Origin: a virus
IMG/VR virus record: IMGVR_UViG_3300025168_000033
Span: 1-64,000 of that record
Length of the DNA: 64,000 nt
Reading direction: 5' to 3' (one strand)
Part shown: piece after piece, positions 48,692-56,192 of the stretch
Position numbering within the stretch: the stretch's first letter is position 1
How the letters are laid out: every line of letters starts with the position of its first letter
Translations under genes and position numbers: made by a program
Notes under the pieces: generated by a model
Seen by the model: the letters and a program-made list of their open reading frames with translations, nothing else
The model's database searches: none
Told to the model about the DNA's origin: nothing

Positions 48692-49126
48692 TCACACATA
48701 TATGTAATGTCTATCATTATATTGTGAAGGTATAGCATTTCTTTCCATATACTCTTTTGTTTTAGTATATAGATATTTGTATCCATCTGATGTTTCTTGC
48801 ATTATAGCATATTCATCAGCATTTAAATAATTCATATTGATTGTAACAGTTTTAGCATCCACACCAATAGTTTTTACATCAATTTTAGTTCCTTCAACAG
48901 TTACAAAATCCCATCCGGGATCTGCATTTTTTGATATAGTTAAATCCGGCTCATTTTCTAGAAATCCTTCATGTAATCTATGGAATGCTACTTCACCGCA
49001 TTTTCCTTGAACAATATTAGATTTTATTTTATCTAGTGTTCTTCCGTTTCGTTGATGATATTTTGCAGTATTTTTTGCAAATTCACAACATTCGTTAATT
49101 TCCGCTTTCGTTAATCTTATTTTCAT
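48692..49126 (-). CDS. PD-(D/E)xK nuclease-like protein, 144 aa
   Basis: Start at 49126 (MKIRLTKAEINECCEFAKNT) is preferred. NIVQGKCGEVAFHRLHEGF has E45, DPGWDFVTVEG has D73 and TKIDVKTIG has D83-K85. Together these form the catalytic triad E...D...DxK of a restriction-like nuclease. Small size suggests a single catalytic domain. Target not deducible; not a packaged protein (no cargo peptide). Confidence 0.65.
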   Translation of the reverse strand: MKIRLTKAEINECCEFAKNTAKYHQRNGRTLDKIKSNIVQGKCGEVAFHRLHEGFLENEPDLTISKNADPGWDFVTVEGTKIDVKTIGVDAKTVTINMNYLNADEYAIMQETSDGYKYLYTKTKEYMERNAIPSQYNDRHYIYV

Positions 49127-49280
49127 TTCTTTGTTTTTTAGCTTCAAGGACAATTTTTTTCTCCTCGATTTTAGTATAATTTTCTAATGCTTTGGCTAAT
49201 CGATTGTTAGATTCGATTAACGCGGGTATGTCCTTTTGATAGTACTTTCTACCCATTAATGATTTTTCAAAATCTGCCAT
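49095..49280 (-). CDS. Small coiled-coil protein, 61 aa
   Basis: Helical and charged: MADFEKSLMGRKYYQKDIPA, then Leu/Asn/Lys/Glu repeats. It overlaps the nuclease-like gene by 32 bases, so both may not be translated equally. No family. Confidence 0.45.
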   Translation of the reverse strand: MADFEKSLMGRKYYQKDIPALIESNNRLAKALENYTKIEEKKIVLEAKKQRNENKINESGN

Positions 49281-49307
49281 AGTTTATGTTTATGTTTAGT
49301 TTAATTT

Positions 49308-50525
49308 TTAGTCAAGATTGAATGAATTAAAGAATCCACCTGAACTTTGTTTTTTCTTTTCTTTTTCTTCGTAGCTTGTTTCGTCTAGTATATTTTTGAA
49401 ATCTTTAAGTGCATTTAATTCTGATTTATTTATTTCAAGATTTGAAAATACCGCAATATTATTAGTCATTGATTCCATGATAGGAGTTGGTATAGCCTTT
49501 TCATGTAGAATCATAAGATTCCTATTATCTGCATAATTTTTTTCCAGTTGTTTCATTGAAACATCATTATATTTGCAGGTCATTTTAACTAATCCACAGA
49601 TTTCACTTATGATATCTTTATTCCAGAACATTACAGGATTTATAGTATCATATCTTTCATTGAATGTTTTCAATACTTCATTGATTTGTTTATCGCTTGG
49701 AGTTGAAAAATATTCTTGACCCTTTTTCTTACCTGATTTATATACTTTAGGTTGAGCATAAATCGGTGCAACATTATCACCTGAATCTCCTTTGATTATT
49801 TTTTTGAATTGAAATTCCGCTGTATTTACATCCGTAGAATCTAGAGATTTAACAATAGATTTTAATCCGTCTTTAGAATTGTCTGTAATATCTATAGGTT
49901 GATTGAATATATCTATTGCCTGTATTTTAGTTTTAGAGACCCAATCAGTGAATCCTGGGGCTACATATAGGGTCTTTGCAAATTTATTATAGTATATAGT
50001 ATTGGCATTATTAGTATCATCATGATTAACTAATTGGGTTAAATCGCCATCACCTGATATAACTAAAGCGTTACGACCTTTAGCATTTAAAACCGATGAA
50101 TATGCAAATATTAAATCATCGGCTTCACATCCATCTAAACGAACAGTTTTAATTCCTAGCTTTTCAATACCTTTAGCAAATTCCTGATGAGTTTCATAGA
50201 TTAATCCCCAGTCTATATCATTTGATTGTACGCGATTTGCTTTATATTTTATGTTTTCGCCTTGTTCAATATCCGCTTTAGGAAAGTAATGCTTTCGCCA
50301 TGATGAGCCATCAATACAATAAATTACGTTTTCTATTATTGCATCAAACCTTTTTAATTCTGATGCAAAATCCATAGATAGTTTCCATAGCAATAAATTT
50401 TTATCCGCAGCCGGATCTTTAATAAAATCGAATTTTCCGTTTGAAATATGCTTAGCTACATGATAAGTTTTATGTAACAGAAAGTTTCCGTCTATTAAAA
50501 TTGTGTACTTGTCGTTTTTAGTCAT
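49308..50525 (-). CDS. rnh: 5'-3' exonuclease / RNase H (T4 rnh-like), 405 aa
   Basis: FEN-1/RNase H-like nuclease that removes RNA primers. YTILIDGNFLLHKTYHVAKH supplies the N-terminal Asp; the signature GCEADDLIFAYSS and VISGDGDLTQLV contain the metal-binding aspartates. KIIKGDSGDNVAPIY matches the helix-hairpin-helix. Longer than T4 Rnh (305); middle extra segments are seen. Behind a divergent class A element, which fits early replication expression. Confidence 0.88.
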   Translation of the reverse strand: MTKNDKYTILIDGNFLLHKTYHVAKHISNGKFDFIKDPAADKNLLLWKLSMDFASELKRFDAIIENVIYCIDGSSWRKHYFPKADIEQGENIKYKANRVQSNDIDWGLIYETHQEFAKGIEKLGIKTVRLDGCEADDLIFAYSSVLNAKGRNALVISGDGDLTQLVNHDDTNNANTIYYNKFAKTLYVAPGFTDWVSKTKIQAIDIFNQPIDITDNSKDGLKSIVKSLDSTDVNTAEFQFKKIIKGDSGDNVAPIYAQPKVYKSGKKKGQEYFSTPSDKQINEVLKTFNERYDTINPVMFWNKDIISEICGLVKMTCKYNDVSMKQLEKNYADNRNLMILHEKAIPTPIMESMTNNIAVFSNLEINKSELNALKDFKNILDETSYEEKEKKKQSSGGFFNSFNLD

Positions 50526-50532
50526 TTGTCTT

Positions 50533-50580
50533 TATTTTAATTATAGTTAAATATAACAATAATAGTTGAAATAAAAAAAT
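50533..50580 (-). promoter_or_regulatory. Class A promoter-like element, divergent copy 7
   Basis: Keeps the core GTTATATTTAACTATAATTA on the minus strand but has lost the ACTGTCGATT box, as in copy 4. It lies eight bases before the exonuclease gene start. Confidence 0.45.
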
Positions 50581-50595
50581 ATTTTAACACTTATT

Positions 50596-51546
50596 TTATG
50601 TATTTATAATCGAATTTAATTTGAAAATTAATGAAAGTAAACAAACATAAGGGTCAATTACAAATCTGGATTGATATGAATGTTGATTGACTTCATATGC
50701 AATTAATGGTAATTTAGATGTTGCAGCTGGATATTCAGCCTGAATAAATTCTATAAATTCAGTTCCTAGTGATCCTATTACTTCATCGGTTTTAGATGAA
50801 TATTTACCTAGTTCTTTATAGAAATCTTTAGGTGCTTTTTTGCTAAAGATTAATTGATAAACATCTTTATGAGCTCCATGAAATTTTACAACAGTATCTT
50901 TTGTAATTGATGTTGTGCCTTCCATTTTATAGCCATGCAATGCCTTTATTGTCGATCTTAAATCTGGAAATTTTCTTCTTACTAATTCGACCAATGCATC
51001 ATTTTGAATTGTAAGGCCTTCAACAGAACAAATCTTATGAACACGACGCATATAGGATTTTTCAACCTCTTTGATTTCATCTTCGTTAAAATCAAAATTA
51101 ATACATTCAAATCTTGATTGTACGTTATCTGGTATTTTATTAAAGTAATTACAGGTTGCTATAAATCTTGTTGTCATGTGAAATTGTTCGATTGTTCCAC
51201 GTAATGCTTTAAAATATGCATCGGACACACCATCAAGCTCATCAAGAATTATGATTTTTAATTTGTCGGCACCACCCATAAGTGAATATGAAGATGCAAA
51301 ATCAGTAATTTTATTTCTTACACTATCTACGCCTGTTTCGTTAGAACAGTTGATATAAATGCTATCATGTGATTTTGCTAATACTTTGGCAGCCGATGTT
51401 TTACCTGAACCTGGAGGACCATGTAATAAAAAATGTGTATATGCGCCTTTGCGTATTTTTTCATCCACTCGATCGGGTAAAATTAAATCATCGAATGATT
51501 GAGGGCGATATTTTTCTTCCCAAAGTAATGTTGAAATGTGGTCCAT
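50596..51546 (-). CDS. 44: Sliding clamp loader large subunit gp44, 316 aa
   Basis: AAA+ ATPase that loads the DNA polymerase clamp. Walker A is GPPGSGKT (residues 43-50), Walker B is IIILDELDGV, followed by sensor 1 (FIATCNYFNK) and the SRF arginine finger (VQSRFECINF). Length matches T4 gp44 (319). Possible partner is the small subunit-like gene at 48223. Confidence 0.93.
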   Translation of the reverse strand: MDHISTLLWEEKYRPQSFDDLILPDRVDEKIRKGAYTHFLLHGPPGSGKTSAAKVLAKSHDSIYINCSNETGVDSVRNKITDFASSYSLMGGADKLKIIILDELDGVSDAYFKALRGTIEQFHMTTRFIATCNYFNKIPDNVQSRFECINFDFNEDEIKEVEKSYMRRVHKICSVEGLTIQNDALVELVRRKFPDLRSTIKALHGYKMEGTTSITKDTVVKFHGAHKDVYQLIFSKKAPKDFYKELGKYSSKTDEVIGSLGTEFIEFIQAEYPAATSKLPLIAYEVNQHSYQSRFVIDPYVCLLSLIFKLNSIINT

Positions 51547-51590
51547 AAATGTTTATTATTAATATTAAAATCTATTTAATTTGTTTCATT

Positions 51591-51740
51591 TTAGTCAAAG
51601 CTTTTCATCCAAATAGATAATATTTCTCTAGCTTCTTTTTTGCTTATGTCGAATACTCTTTCTAAGTAAGGTGCAGCACCTAACATATTAGTGATTCCTG
51701 AGTCTCTTAATTTATTTAAGTAATTGAAATATTCTATCAT
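51591..51740 (-). CDS. Small helical protein, 49 aa
   Basis: ATG at 51740 opens MIEYFNYLNKLRDSGITNML and runs 49 codons, with a second helix ISKKEAREILSIWMKSFD. It lies 44 bases upstream of gp44, overlapping the preceding gene stop (51737) by four bases. Likely co-transcribed with the clamp loader. Confidence 0.5.
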   Translation of the reverse strand: MIEYFNYLNKLRDSGITNMLGAAPYLERVFDISKKEAREILSIWMKSFD

Positions 51741-52000
51741 GATTTTTGATTTTTAATGTGTTCGATTATATCTCCTATTGTTTCTATTCCTTGAGCTGAA
51801 TTATCTAATGCAACTACCTCAGTGTCTGGTGGTAACAGATTTGCAAGTTCATTTGTGAAGTGCATTTGAGCTCCGTTTTTTGTACCGACTCTTCTTGCTA
51901 TTTCAACTTTTTCCATAAATGGTGCATTATCAAATGCAGTGTCATCTGTGGTACTTACTATATCATTTCCGATTTTGAATATTCCGAATGTTGTGCTCAT
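51737..52000 (-). CDS. Hypothetical protein, 87 aa
   Basis: Small soluble protein, beta then alpha (TTFGIFKIGNDIVSTTDDTA, FMEKVEIARRVGTKNGAQMH). Possible partner of the replication genes by position only. Overlaps the 49-aa and 57-aa neighbours by four bases at each end. Confidence 0.5.
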   Translation of the reverse strand: MSTTFGIFKIGNDIVSTTDDTAFDNAPFMEKVEIARRVGTKNGAQMHFTNELANLLPPDTEVVALDNSAQGIETIGDIIEHIKNQKS

Positions 52001-52170
52001 GATTCTTTGTTTTTATGTTTTGGTTTCCGTGTATACGTCTTTTTACTTTTGTGAACCTTGTGAGGAGGTTGACTACCACCTTGTTCTATCTCAATATTTC
52101 TTCGTGCAGCTCTATCCATTTTGTGGATTTGCTCTTTAGTAATTTTGAGTGATTTGATTTTCTTAGCCAT
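51997..52170 (-). CDS. Small basic protein, 57 aa
   Basis: The ATG at 52170 (MAKKIKSLKITKEQIHKMDR) is preferred over an ATG 6 codons upstream, whose extra residues overlap the upstream gene more. The C-terminal half is very basic (KVHKSKKTYTRKPKHKNKES), indicating nucleic-acid binding. Confidence 0.5.
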   Translation of the reverse strand: MAKKIKSLKITKEQIHKMDRAARRNIEIEQGGSQPPHKVHKSKKTYTRKPKHKNKES

Positions 52171-52336
52171 TACAATAATCTTTTGCATCTTCTAAAAGAC
52201 CGTTGAAATATCCGAGTAAATCGTATAGTTCCTCTTCGTTAATGAATTCTACGTTTGGAACTGTGAGAGTATCAAGACCGTTAACATCGATAAAATCTTG
52301 AACTTTTGCTGTTGGAATTGTTTTTGCGTTTGTCAT
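52163..52336 (-). CDS. Small acidic protein, 57 aa
   Basis: ATG at 52336 opens MTNAKTIPTAKVQDFIDVNG and ends at 52163, a 57-residue acidic helical protein. Preceded by the class A element at 52355-52410 and its AATACACATACACATG leader, which supports translation. Function unknown. Confidence 0.5.
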   Translation of the reverse strand: MTNAKTIPTAKVQDFIDVNGLDTLTVPNVEFINEEELYDLLGYFNGLLEDAKDYCNG

Positions 52337-52354
52337 GTGTATGTGTATTTGTGA

Positions 52355-52410
52355 GTTATTAATTAATTTATAGTATAAATATAATCAAAAGGATCGACAG
52401 TAAAAAATCC
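52355..52410 (-). promoter_or_regulatory. Class A promoter-like element, copy 8
   Basis: Minus strand GGATTTTTTACTGTCGATCC, then TTTTGATTATATTTATACTA and TAAATTAATTAATAAC. Its downstream part is followed by the ACACATACACATG leader of the 57-aa gene at 52163-52336. Confidence 0.6.
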
Positions 52411-52429
52411 TGCCGAACCTTTTTTTTCA

Positions 52430-52519
52430 TTAAAAGTATTTTGATTTGTAATAATCTTCAAGACTTTGACAGCTTACTCCTAGAGCAATTACTGATAGTA
52501 TTATAAATGTTGTCCACAT
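52430..52519 (-). CDS. 29-aa membrane/lipoprotein-like peptide
   Basis: ATG at 52519 opens MWTTFIILSVIALGVSCQSL and ends after 29 codons. A hydrophobic stretch ends in G-V-S-C, like a lipoprotein signal box (LSVIALGVSC). Very small; translation is not proven. Confidence 0.4.
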   Translation of the reverse strand: MWTTFIILSVIALGVSCQSLEDYYKSKYF

Positions 52520-52546
52520 AGTGCGTATATTTAGTGTTAGTTAAAA

Positions 52547-53011
52547 TTATTTTATTTTGATTCTATTCATGTATGTGATCTTGTGTCCCATCTGTTCGTA
52601 ATGTTTAGTTGGGGTTCCGTCGATAGTAATTTCTTCACCTAACTCAGCAGAGATGTAAAGTTTGATTTTGTTGCCATCGGCAGTTTCAGCTATCACACCT
52701 TCATATTGCGTTTTTGTGATAGTTAATTTTAAATCTTTAATTCGCTTCTTAAGAGTTCCAAAGAATTCGCTTGTAGAATTTTCTTTGTTTCTTTTTGCGA
52801 TTGAATCGAAGTATTCAGAAACCTTTGCTTTTGCAGCACTCAACAAATTTAATTTTTTGTTGATTGTTGCTTGACCAACTCGCCAACCAGATTGAGAGTA
52901 ATATGGATCGTAATTTTTAGTGAACCAGATTAGCCAATTGATATCACTTAATGCGATTTCAGCGATTGTTCTTCCTGTGTGTTTTCCGAATGTAATTGTC
53001 AAATTTTCCAT
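52547..53011 (-). CDS. Exonuclease-X-C-terminal-like domain protein, 154 aa
   Basis: The start LTITFGKHTGRTIAEIALSD, then INWLIWFTKN, resembles the small C-terminal domain of exodeoxyribonuclease X and related proteins (FGKHKGK...DPGYLxW). The rest is basic helical (FGTLKKRIKDLKLTITKTQY) and beta. No exonuclease active site is present, so it is probably a DNA- or protein-binding factor. Class A element upstream at 53035-53090. Confidence 0.6.
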   Translation of the reverse strand: MENLTITFGKHTGRTIAEIALSDINWLIWFTKNYDPYYSQSGWRVGQATINKKLNLLSAAKAKVSEYFDSIAKRNKENSTSEFFGTLKKRIKDLKLTITKTQYEGVIAETADGNKIKLYISAELGEEITIDGTPTKHYEQMGHKITYMNRIKIK

Positions 53012-53034
53012 GTGTGTGTATTTATGTGTTATCA

Positions 53035-53090
53035 GTTATTAATTATTTATAGTTAAATATAATCAAAAAAATCGACAGTAAAAAATCCTG
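53035..53090 (-). promoter_or_regulatory. Class A promoter-like element, copy 9
   Basis: Same core as the others: minus strand AGGATTTTTTACTGTCGATT, T run, GATTATATTTAACTATAAAT, AATTAATAAC. It lies 24 bases before the exonuclease-X-like gene start, with an AAATACACACACATG leader. Confidence 0.6.
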
Positions 53091-53100
53091 GTGAACTTTT

Positions 53101-53430
53101 TTAAAAATCTTTATTTTTAAGCTCTGCTATTTCGTATTCCCAGTTCTTATCGAGTTGTAGTAATGCAAATACCAGATCCTTTTTGCGTTCATAGCTATTG
53201 TAATCTTCGAAGTATTCATATAGATTTTCATCTACATTATCATCAAGTATTGCAACTTCCCACCAGGTAGTTTCGCAACTATCTTCGTTGAAATTAACTG
53301 TGAAATTTTTTCCTGTGTATGTGTAGTAACCGGGAAGTTTAGTAATTTTGTCGTTAATAAGAAGTTCGGCTTTAGTAACTCTACTTCCGAAATCTCTTAC
53401 TTGTTGTGCAACTGTACGATATTTTTTCAT
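53101..53430 (-). CDS. Hypothetical protein, 109 aa
   Basis: Soluble protein with beta content (KITKLPGYYTYTGKNFTVNF) and acidic helical end (NLYEYFEDYNSYERKKDLVF). It begins 25 bases after the class A element at 53455-53510. No family recognised. Confidence 0.5.
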   Translation of the reverse strand: MKKYRTVAQQVRDFGSRVTKAELLINDKITKLPGYYTYTGKNFTVNFNEDSCETTWWEVAILDDNVDENLYEYFEDYNSYERKKDLVFALLQLDKNWEYEIAELKNKDF

Positions 53431-53454
53431 GATGTGTGTATTTATGTGTTATCA

Positions 53455-53510
53455 GTTATTAATTATTTATAGTTAAATATAAACAAAATAATTGACAATA
53501 AAAAATCCTG
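53455..53510 (-). promoter_or_regulatory. Class A promoter-like element, copy 10
   Basis: Minus strand AGGATTTTTTATTGTCAATT, TATTTTGTTTATATTTAACT, ATAAATAATTAATAAC. Minor differences from consensus at the CTGTCGAT part. It directs the gene at 53101-53430. Confidence 0.6.
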
Positions 53511-53516
53511 ATGAAC

Positions 53517-54014
53517 TTATTTTTTGGATTTTTTCAAATACTCCATGAATGCCTTCTGGTCTTTACGTAATAAGGCTTTACAGTAATGTGTGAATGCTAA
53601 TGAATCTTCAAGTATTAAATTAGGCACCATTTTTGCATCCTTGACATAACGCTCGTTACATGATTCACACACAAAATTATCAGGCTTAAAATAATCCATC
53701 TGTGATTCTATCGGAATTTTACAGTATGCACAATCCCATTTTACTAGTTTAAGATTTCTATTCATCTCAACCAGATTAGTAATTTCTTTTGTGTGCGGAT
53801 CTACATAAACTTTTCTAAACATTGGATTGTCTAGAATTTGATCCTCCATTTTAAATATGATTTTTAATGCGGCATCATCGGGTGAGATTTCATCCAACAA
53901 TTTATCTTGTGTTAATAGCTTTACGTGCCTAGGCAAAAGAAGGTCCAGAATAATTCTGAACCTTGTTTTTCTTCTTCCTTTATTTTGTCTTTTTATAATA
54001 GACTTTCTAGCCAT
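53517..54014 (-). CDS. Double CxxC zinc-binding protein, 165 aa
   Basis: A basic N-terminus (KSIIKRQNKGRRKTRFRIIL) is followed by helices and a zinc site built from KWDCAYCKIPIES and NFVCESCNERYVK. The two pairs are 21 residues apart, as in zinc ribbons or treble-clef folds. It may bind nucleic acid or RNA polymerase. Gene lies at the boundary of late head genes. Confidence 0.6.
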   Translation of the reverse strand: MARKSIIKRQNKGRRKTRFRIILDLLLPRHVKLLTQDKLLDEISPDDAALKIIFKMEDQILDNPMFRKVYVDPHTKEITNLVEMNRNLKLVKWDCAYCKIPIESQMDYFKPDNFVCESCNERYVKDAKMVPNLILEDSLAFTHYCKALLRKDQKAFMEYLKKSKK

Positions 54015-54021
54015 TTATTAA

Positions 54022-54903
54022 TTAACCTTTAAGTTCCTTAATTTTTGCTTTAAGCTTTTTAAGAGCCGTTGCAGAAGTTGCAAGTTCCTTTTCAGCTTTA
54101 TTTCTTTCAGAACCAGCTTCTATATCTGCAAGTTCTTTCTTTTGGAAATCTATATCTATCTGAGTTTCGTCAGCTTGATCTTGCAGTTTTTCAATTTTTT
54201 CCTTGTTTTCCTTGTCACCTTCAGATTTCTTTTCATCATCTTCAGATTTCTTACCTTCGTCTTCTTTAGCTTTTTTAGCTTTTTCTGCTTTTGCTAATTT
54301 ATCAAGTTCCGCAGATGCTTCTTCTTCACGTTTTTGTGTTTTATTTATTTGAGCTTTTAAAGATGTTCTTTCTGCATCACTTGCAGATTCTAGATCCGCT
54401 TCTAAAGCAGCTAATGTACCTTTAATTCTTAATTTAGCCGTAAATTTTTTCAAAAACGGCGTCGTAGCCTTTTCATCTGCGACAGATTCTAATTCACTTA
54501 CTTTTGATGAAATAACTTTTTGTTTTTTAGTTACCATGTCATCAATCTTTTTCTTTTGATCAGATCTTGAAGTTCTATCTAGATTTTTATTATCATCAAG
54601 CTTTTGCTTTCTTTTATCACCAGAAGATTCTACTTCAACAGAATCTAGCTTAGCCTTATTAGCTTTTTTCTGAGTCTTTTTAATTTTTCTTGCCTTTAAT
54701 AAAGTACCAACAACCTCATTAAGTTCATCAAAATTTTCCATTGATTCGGTAATACCACCGTCATGGCCATTAAAATAAATTGCCTTTATATAATGTTGCA
54801 ATTCCTTTTCAGTTAATCCTGGATGTTGCATTTTTAACTCATCCAATAAACTATTACTGGTTTCAGTTAATTCTATATGCTCATTTAAGCTATGTAATTT
54901 CAT
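54022..54903 (-). CDS. Coiled-coil, probably prohead-core or packaged protein, 293 aa
   Basis: ATG at 54903 gives MKLHSLNEHIELTETSNSLL, which may be a diverged cargo peptide (a site after E14, LTE|T). The rest is long Lys/Glu/Asp/Ala helices (KKKIDDMVTKKQKVISSKVS; EEEASAELDKLAKAEKAKKA). It looks like a scaffold or core protein. T4 puts a core protein between protease and capsid genes; here the location is downstream of the capsid gene. Confidence 0.55.
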   Translation of the reverse strand: MKLHSLNEHIELTETSNSLLDELKMQHPGLTEKELQHYIKAIYFNGHDGGITESMENFDELNEVVGTLLKARKIKKTQKKANKAKLDSVEVESSGDKRKQKLDDNKNLDRTSRSDQKKKIDDMVTKKQKVISSKVSELESVADEKATTPFLKKFTAKLRIKGTLAALEADLESASDAERTSLKAQINKTQKREEEASAELDKLAKAEKAKKAKEDEGKKSEDDEKKSEGDKENKEKIEKLQDQADETQIDIDFQKKELADIEAGSERNKAEKELATSATALKKLKAKIKELKG

Positions 54904-54918
54904 AATATTATTTGTTTT

Positions 54919-54931
54919 ATTTATATATTTC
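54919..54931 (-). promoter_or_regulatory. Late promoter box (class B), variant
   Basis: Minus strand GAAATATATAAAT, 16 bases before the coiled-coil gene start. One base differs from the consensus box. Confidence 0.45.
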
Positions 54932-54954
54932 AATTTTTTTAATTATCTATAGAA

Positions 54955-55671
54955 TTAACTAAAACTATCTTCATCCCAGTCGTCTTCGTTATTAATCCAA
55001 CCTTGATCTGGATCGCTTTCAGCAGATGTAGTAAAATCATGACGCTTCCAGTTAAAATTACTTTTAGCTACTAAAGCAGGATATAAAATTTTTCCTCTTG
55101 GTGCTTTTGTTTTTTTCTTACCAAATTCAATATCTATTCCAATTGATCTGTCTGCATCAGGATATCCGTTCATTTTAGCAAGTAATTCATAGTAATCCAT
55201 ACCACCAAATTCACCGTATCCTTCATATTTATTTTCAGCCCATTTATTACCTTCATTATCAAACATAAACATTTTGATTCTATTTCCAGGCATGTTACCT
55301 ATTTGCTGACCTGTGTCCTGAGTAAACCAAGAATATTGTCCTTCGTTTAATTCATTAGATTCATTTACAGGTTCCATACCTGTTCGGCGTTTAACATATT
55401 CCATTATTTCTGTATAAGAAACAGATTCAGGATATTCAGGTTTTCCAGTAGTAGTTAAAGATTTCTTTTTAAAATCTGCAGTTATTGTAAAGCTTCCTGA
55501 TGCTGGTGTAATTTCTAAAATATCACCGCTTACTGAGGCAGTAAATCTTTTAGGCTTTAAAAATGAACTAAAATGTTTAGATTCTTTATTTAAGAAATCT
55601 GCAAGAGTCGATGGAGATTCATCATGTTTAGATTCATTAACGAATTCGTCAAATGACTGTATATTTTTCAT
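54955..55671 (-). CDS. Putative capsid-packaged protein with second protease-like sites, 238 aa
   Basis: MKNIQSFDEFVNESKHDES is the cargo peptide, cut after E13 (VNE|S). Around residue 100 a second block, PVNESNELNEGQYSWFTQDT, holds two more sites (VNE|S and LNE|G), which would release a separate C-terminal domain beginning GQYSWF. The N-terminal mature part has FTASVSGDILEITPASGSFT. The C-terminal part has basic KKTKAPRGKILYPALVAKSN. No family recognised. Confidence 0.7.
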   Translation of the reverse strand: MKNIQSFDEFVNESKHDESPSTLADFLNKESKHFSSFLKPKRFTASVSGDILEITPASGSFTITADFKKKSLTTTGKPEYPESVSYTEIMEYVKRRTGMEPVNESNELNEGQYSWFTQDTGQQIGNMPGNRIKMFMFDNEGNKWAENKYEGYGEFGGMDYYELLAKMNGYPDADRSIGIDIEFGKKKTKAPRGKILYPALVAKSNFNWKRHDFTTSAESDPDQGWINNEDDWDEDSFS

Positions 55672-55690
55672 GTTATAATATTGTTTTTAA

Positions 55691-56098
55691 TTAGTATGCA
55701 AGTTTAATTTCTAATGCTTGTCTTTTTTTGATAGCTTTTTCTATTTTATCGTCTATGGCATTTAATTCATTACCATATCTATTTGCATCATCATCGGTCC
55801 AATCGTCTCCTTTTTGACCAGCTTCATTTTCCATGTCTGAAAAAATTTCACTTTTGTTAGAATATAATTCTTTGAGGTCTGCAATAATATCATCAAGCTC
55901 ATCTTCAATAGCTTGTCTTTTCTTACCATATACTCTCTTTTTCATTCGTTGCTTATAGTATTGCTTATAGTCTGCCATTTTCTTTTCACGTTCCATTTTA
56001 GCGGCACGAATAGCAATAAGTACTGGATCATTATTTGATATTTCATTTAATTCATAAGATTCATTTATGAAATCATCAAAAGACTCAAAGTTTTTCAT
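55691..56098 (-). CDS. Putative capsid-packaged helical protein, 135 aa
   Basis: MKNFESFDDFINESYELNE gives an (I)xE site after E13 (INE|S) and another LNE at E19. The mature part is a basic and acidic helix bundle (YKQYYKQRMKKRVYGKKRQA; IEDELDDIIADLKELYSNKS). It is the first gene after the major capsid terminator and starts behind a late box at 56117-56126. Confidence 0.7.
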   Translation of the reverse strand: MKNFESFDDFINESYELNEISNNDPVLIAIRAAKMEREKKMADYKQYYKQRMKKRVYGKKRQAIEDELDDIIADLKELYSNKSEIFSDMENEAGQKGDDWTDDDANRYGNELNAIDDKIEKAIKKRQALEIKLAY

Positions 56099-56116
56099 AT
56101 TGATTTTATTTATTTA

Positions 56117-56126
56117 TTTATATATC
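56117..56126 (-). promoter_or_regulatory. Late promoter box (class B)
   Basis: Minus strand GATATATAAA, 18 bases before the cargo gene start (56098). Located just after the capsid terminator. Confidence 0.6.
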
Positions 56127-56143
56127 TTTTAATAGAGCACAAA

Positions 56144-56172
56144 AAAAGGTCAGGACAAAGTCCTGACCTTTT
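56144..56172 (-). terminator. Terminator after the major capsid gene
   Basis: A 13-base stem AAAAGGTCAGGAC/GTCCTGACCTTTT with a three-base loop and a T run on the minus strand. The strongest terminator in the window, matching the very high expression expected for the capsid. Confidence 0.85.
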
Positions 56173-56192
56173 AAATATTAAAAAACTATTGA

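Noticed and set aside
700-53510. Ten copies of a repeated block as a CRISPR array
   Set aside because: Copies are thousands of bases apart, always before gene starts, and have no regular spacers. A promoter role fits better.
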